Of a stretch of DNA of 6,118 nt, positions 5,190 through 6,118 are shown piece by piece. The notes under the pieces are model-generated. The model ran no database searches and had not been told where the DNA came from. It saw only the letters and a program-made list of their open reading frames with translations. How positions within the stretch are numbered: the stretch's first letter is position 1; every line of letters begins with the position of its first letter. This DNA comes from Candidatus Methylomirabilota bacterium (GTDB lineage Bacteria > Methylomirabilota > Methylomirabilia > Methylomirabilales > JACPAU01): contig JACPAU010000023.1 in the NCBI GenBank assembly GCA_016180705.1, positions 1-6,118 on the forward strand. The letters are read 5' to 3'. Both the position numbers and the translations under genes were made by a program.

Positions 5190-5878
5190 TGCGGCGGAGC
5201 CTCCTCCCCCTCGGCGCGTGTGCGCTCGGCCTGGCCCTCGCGGCCTGCGCCGGGCCGGCGACGACGGTCGCCCCCTGGCCCCCGGCGGGCGGGGACGGGC
5301 AGGTCGGCCTCGCCTCCTGGTACGGCAAGGACTTCCACGGCCGCCGGACGGCCAGCGGCGAGGTCTACGACATGTACCAGATGACGGCCGCCCACAAGAC
5401 GCTCCCCCTCGGGACGTGGGTGGAGGTCATTCACCTGGAGACGGGGCGGAGCATCCAGGTCCGGGTCAACGACCGGGGGCCCTTCATCGCCGGGCGGATC
5501 ATTGACCTCTCCTACGGGGCGGCCCGGGTCCTGGGCTTGCTCGGGGAGGGGGTGGCCCCGGTCCGGGTCCGGATGCTCGCGGCCGGCCCGACCGCGGTCG
5601 CCGCGACGATCCCGCTCGGTCCGACCCCCTCGCCCGCCCCGCAGGCCGGCCGCTTCACGATGCAGCTCGGCTCCTTCACGACCCTGGAGAACGCCACCGC
5701 TCTCGCCCGGACGCTCCAGCAGCGCTTCAACGGCGTGTACATGGTCCCGGCGGAGATCGACGGCGAGACCGTCTACCGGGTCCGGATGGGCAGTTACCCG
5801 AACCGCCAGGAGGCGCACGTCGCCGCCGAGGCCGTCGCCGGGACCGGCTTCGACGTGGTGGTGATGCAGCAGGAGTGA
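5189..5878 (+). CDS. rlpA: RlpA family septal-ring lytic transglycosylase lipoprotein
   Basis: RlpA is an outer-membrane lipoprotein that cleaves denuded peptidoglycan glycan strands, often at the division septum. The N-terminus has a short basic and hydrophobic signal with lipobox LAAC, giving lipidated C20. The double-psi beta-barrel domain follows at about residues 39-130: [29 protein letters not shown] with H69 and VNDRGPF with D95, the residues matching the catalytic pair of characterised RlpA, then [12 protein letters not shown] Pro/Ala linker (about 131-153) leads to a SPOR domain (154-229, [10 protein letters not shown]) that binds denuded glycan. Length is 229 residues and all domains are complete. 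A good Shine-Dalgarno sequence, GGGAGAGG (5177-5184), precedes the ATG, which overlaps the previous stop by one base. It is the last gene of the cluster and precedes another likely cell-wall gene. Confidence 0.95.
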   Translation: MRRSLLPLGACALGLALAACAGPATTVAPWPPAGGDGQVGLASWYGKDFHGRRTASGEVYDMYQMTAAHKTLPLGTWVEVIHLETGRSIQVRVNDRGPFIAGRIIDLSYGAARVLGLLGEGVAPVRVRMLAAGPTAVAATIPLGPTPSPAPQAGRFTMQLGSFTTLENATALARTLQQRFNGVYMVPAEIDGETVYRVRMGSYPNRQEAHVAAEAVAGTGFDVVVMQQE

Positions 5879-5882
5879 ATGG

Positions 5883-5905
5883 GGACGGGCCGGAGTGGGC
5901 CGTCC
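5883..5905 (+). terminator. Hairpin after rlpA, possible terminator
   Basis: GGACGG (5883-5888) pairs with CCGTCC (5900-5905), then after one G/G mismatch CC pairs with GG around the loop GGAGT. It begins four bases after the rlpA stop. Only TT follows, so it is not a textbook intrinsic terminator, but its place between a gene end and a promoter fits termination. Confidence 0.45.
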
Positions 5906-5935
5906 TTGACACCATTTTCCGGGGCGTGCTAGGGT
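5906..5935 (+). promoter_or_regulatory. Sigma-70-type promoter before the last gene
   Basis: TTGACA (5906-5911, perfect -35) is followed after 18 bases by TAGGGT (5930-5935), preceded by TG at 5927-5928 as in an extended -10. The -10 itself matches only 3 of 6. It lies about 47 bases before the next ATG, directly after the rlpA hairpin. Confidence 0.6.
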
Positions 5936-5981
5936 AACCCGTTTGCTCGGTCCGACCCCAGCCGCTCATCCAAACACGCGT

Positions 5982-6118
5982 ATGGCTCGCAGATCCTACA
6001 CCATCCTCTTCCTGCCCGGTGCCTCGGCGACGGCGCGGCGCCTTCAACTGTCCGAGCGCGCCTTCCGCCTGGTCGTGGCGGGCGCCGCCGCCTTCGCCCT
6101 CGGTGTCGCCTTCCTCGT
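5982..6118 (+). CDS. Partial N-terminus, probable M23 family cell-wall peptidase
   Basis: Only the first 45 residues are in the window, and the frame is open to its end. The start MARRSYTILFLPGASATARRL followed by a hydrophobic, Ala/Val-rich segment (about residues 28-45) resembles the cytoplasmic stub and single membrane anchor at the N-terminus of M23 murein endopeptidases in Deltaproteobacteria-like genomes. The catalytic domain would lie outside the window, so the product is inferred from this short resemblance and from rlpA next door. No Shine-Dalgarno sequence is evident before the ATG; the promoter at 5906-5935 supports a transcription start here. Another single-span cell-envelope protein remains possible. 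Confidence 0.6.
   Translation, partial: MARRSYTILFLPGASATARRLQLSERAFRLVVAGAAAFALGVAFL

Noticed and set aside
1..6118. CRISPR arrays, tRNA or rRNA genes
   Set aside because: No regularly spaced short repeats and no tRNA- or rRNA-like sequence were found by reading; the only repeats are those around rtcA and the short intergenic half sites.

Overview
The window is very GC-rich (roughly 70% by eye) and bacterial. A lipobox RlpA, an M23-like N-terminus, TTGACA-type promoter sequence and tightly packed genes overlapping by one base at TGATG junctions suggest a Gram-negative or diderm lineage. The style fits candidate-phylum genomes such as Rokubacteria/NC10 (Methylomirabilota) or Deltaproteobacteria-like groups. 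That placement is inference, and no marker gene is present to prove it.

Left third (1-1520): a complete RNA 3'-terminal phosphate cyclase gene (rtcA) sits in a nest of repeats. A ~108-bp repeat lies directly upstream (13-120) and recurs downstream in the same orientation (1303-1410, three differences). The gene is bracketed by a perfect 16-bp inverted repeat (105-120 / 1205-1220) that supplies its stop codon. The last 124 bp of rtcA plus this terminus is then repeated in inverted orientation at 1395-1518 (four differences), forming a large fold-back around a ~206-bp MITE-like element.

Middle (1383-2771): a convergent fic-family gene on the minus strand runs into that inverted rtcA fragment. 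Its Fic domain and inhibitory motif are intact, but its natural C-terminus has been replaced by out-of-frame rtcA sequence. Upstream of fic is an unusually AT-rich divergent intergenic region with short inverted repeats and weak promoter candidates.

Right half (2772-5878): five closely spaced plus-strand genes look like one transcription unit. They encode an ArgA-like short GNAT acetyltransferase, a 98-residue protein with two CxxC motifs, a creatininase-family metal-dependent amidohydrolase, a histone-deacetylase-family protein, and a lipoprotein RlpA. The deacetylase frame has a single TGA at codon 71, followed in the same frame by well-conserved sequence. Just after the TGA is a 9-bp hairpin with a GUG loop whose geometry matches the bacterial SECIS pattern, so the gene is either a candidate selenoprotein or a fresh nonsense pseudogene. 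A hairpin and a good promoter follow rlpA. The window ends inside the next gene, whose N-terminus looks like an M23 cell-wall peptidase.

The two main leads are the TGA-containing deacetylase and the repeat-bracketed rtcA whose 3' end has been copied, inverted, into fic.
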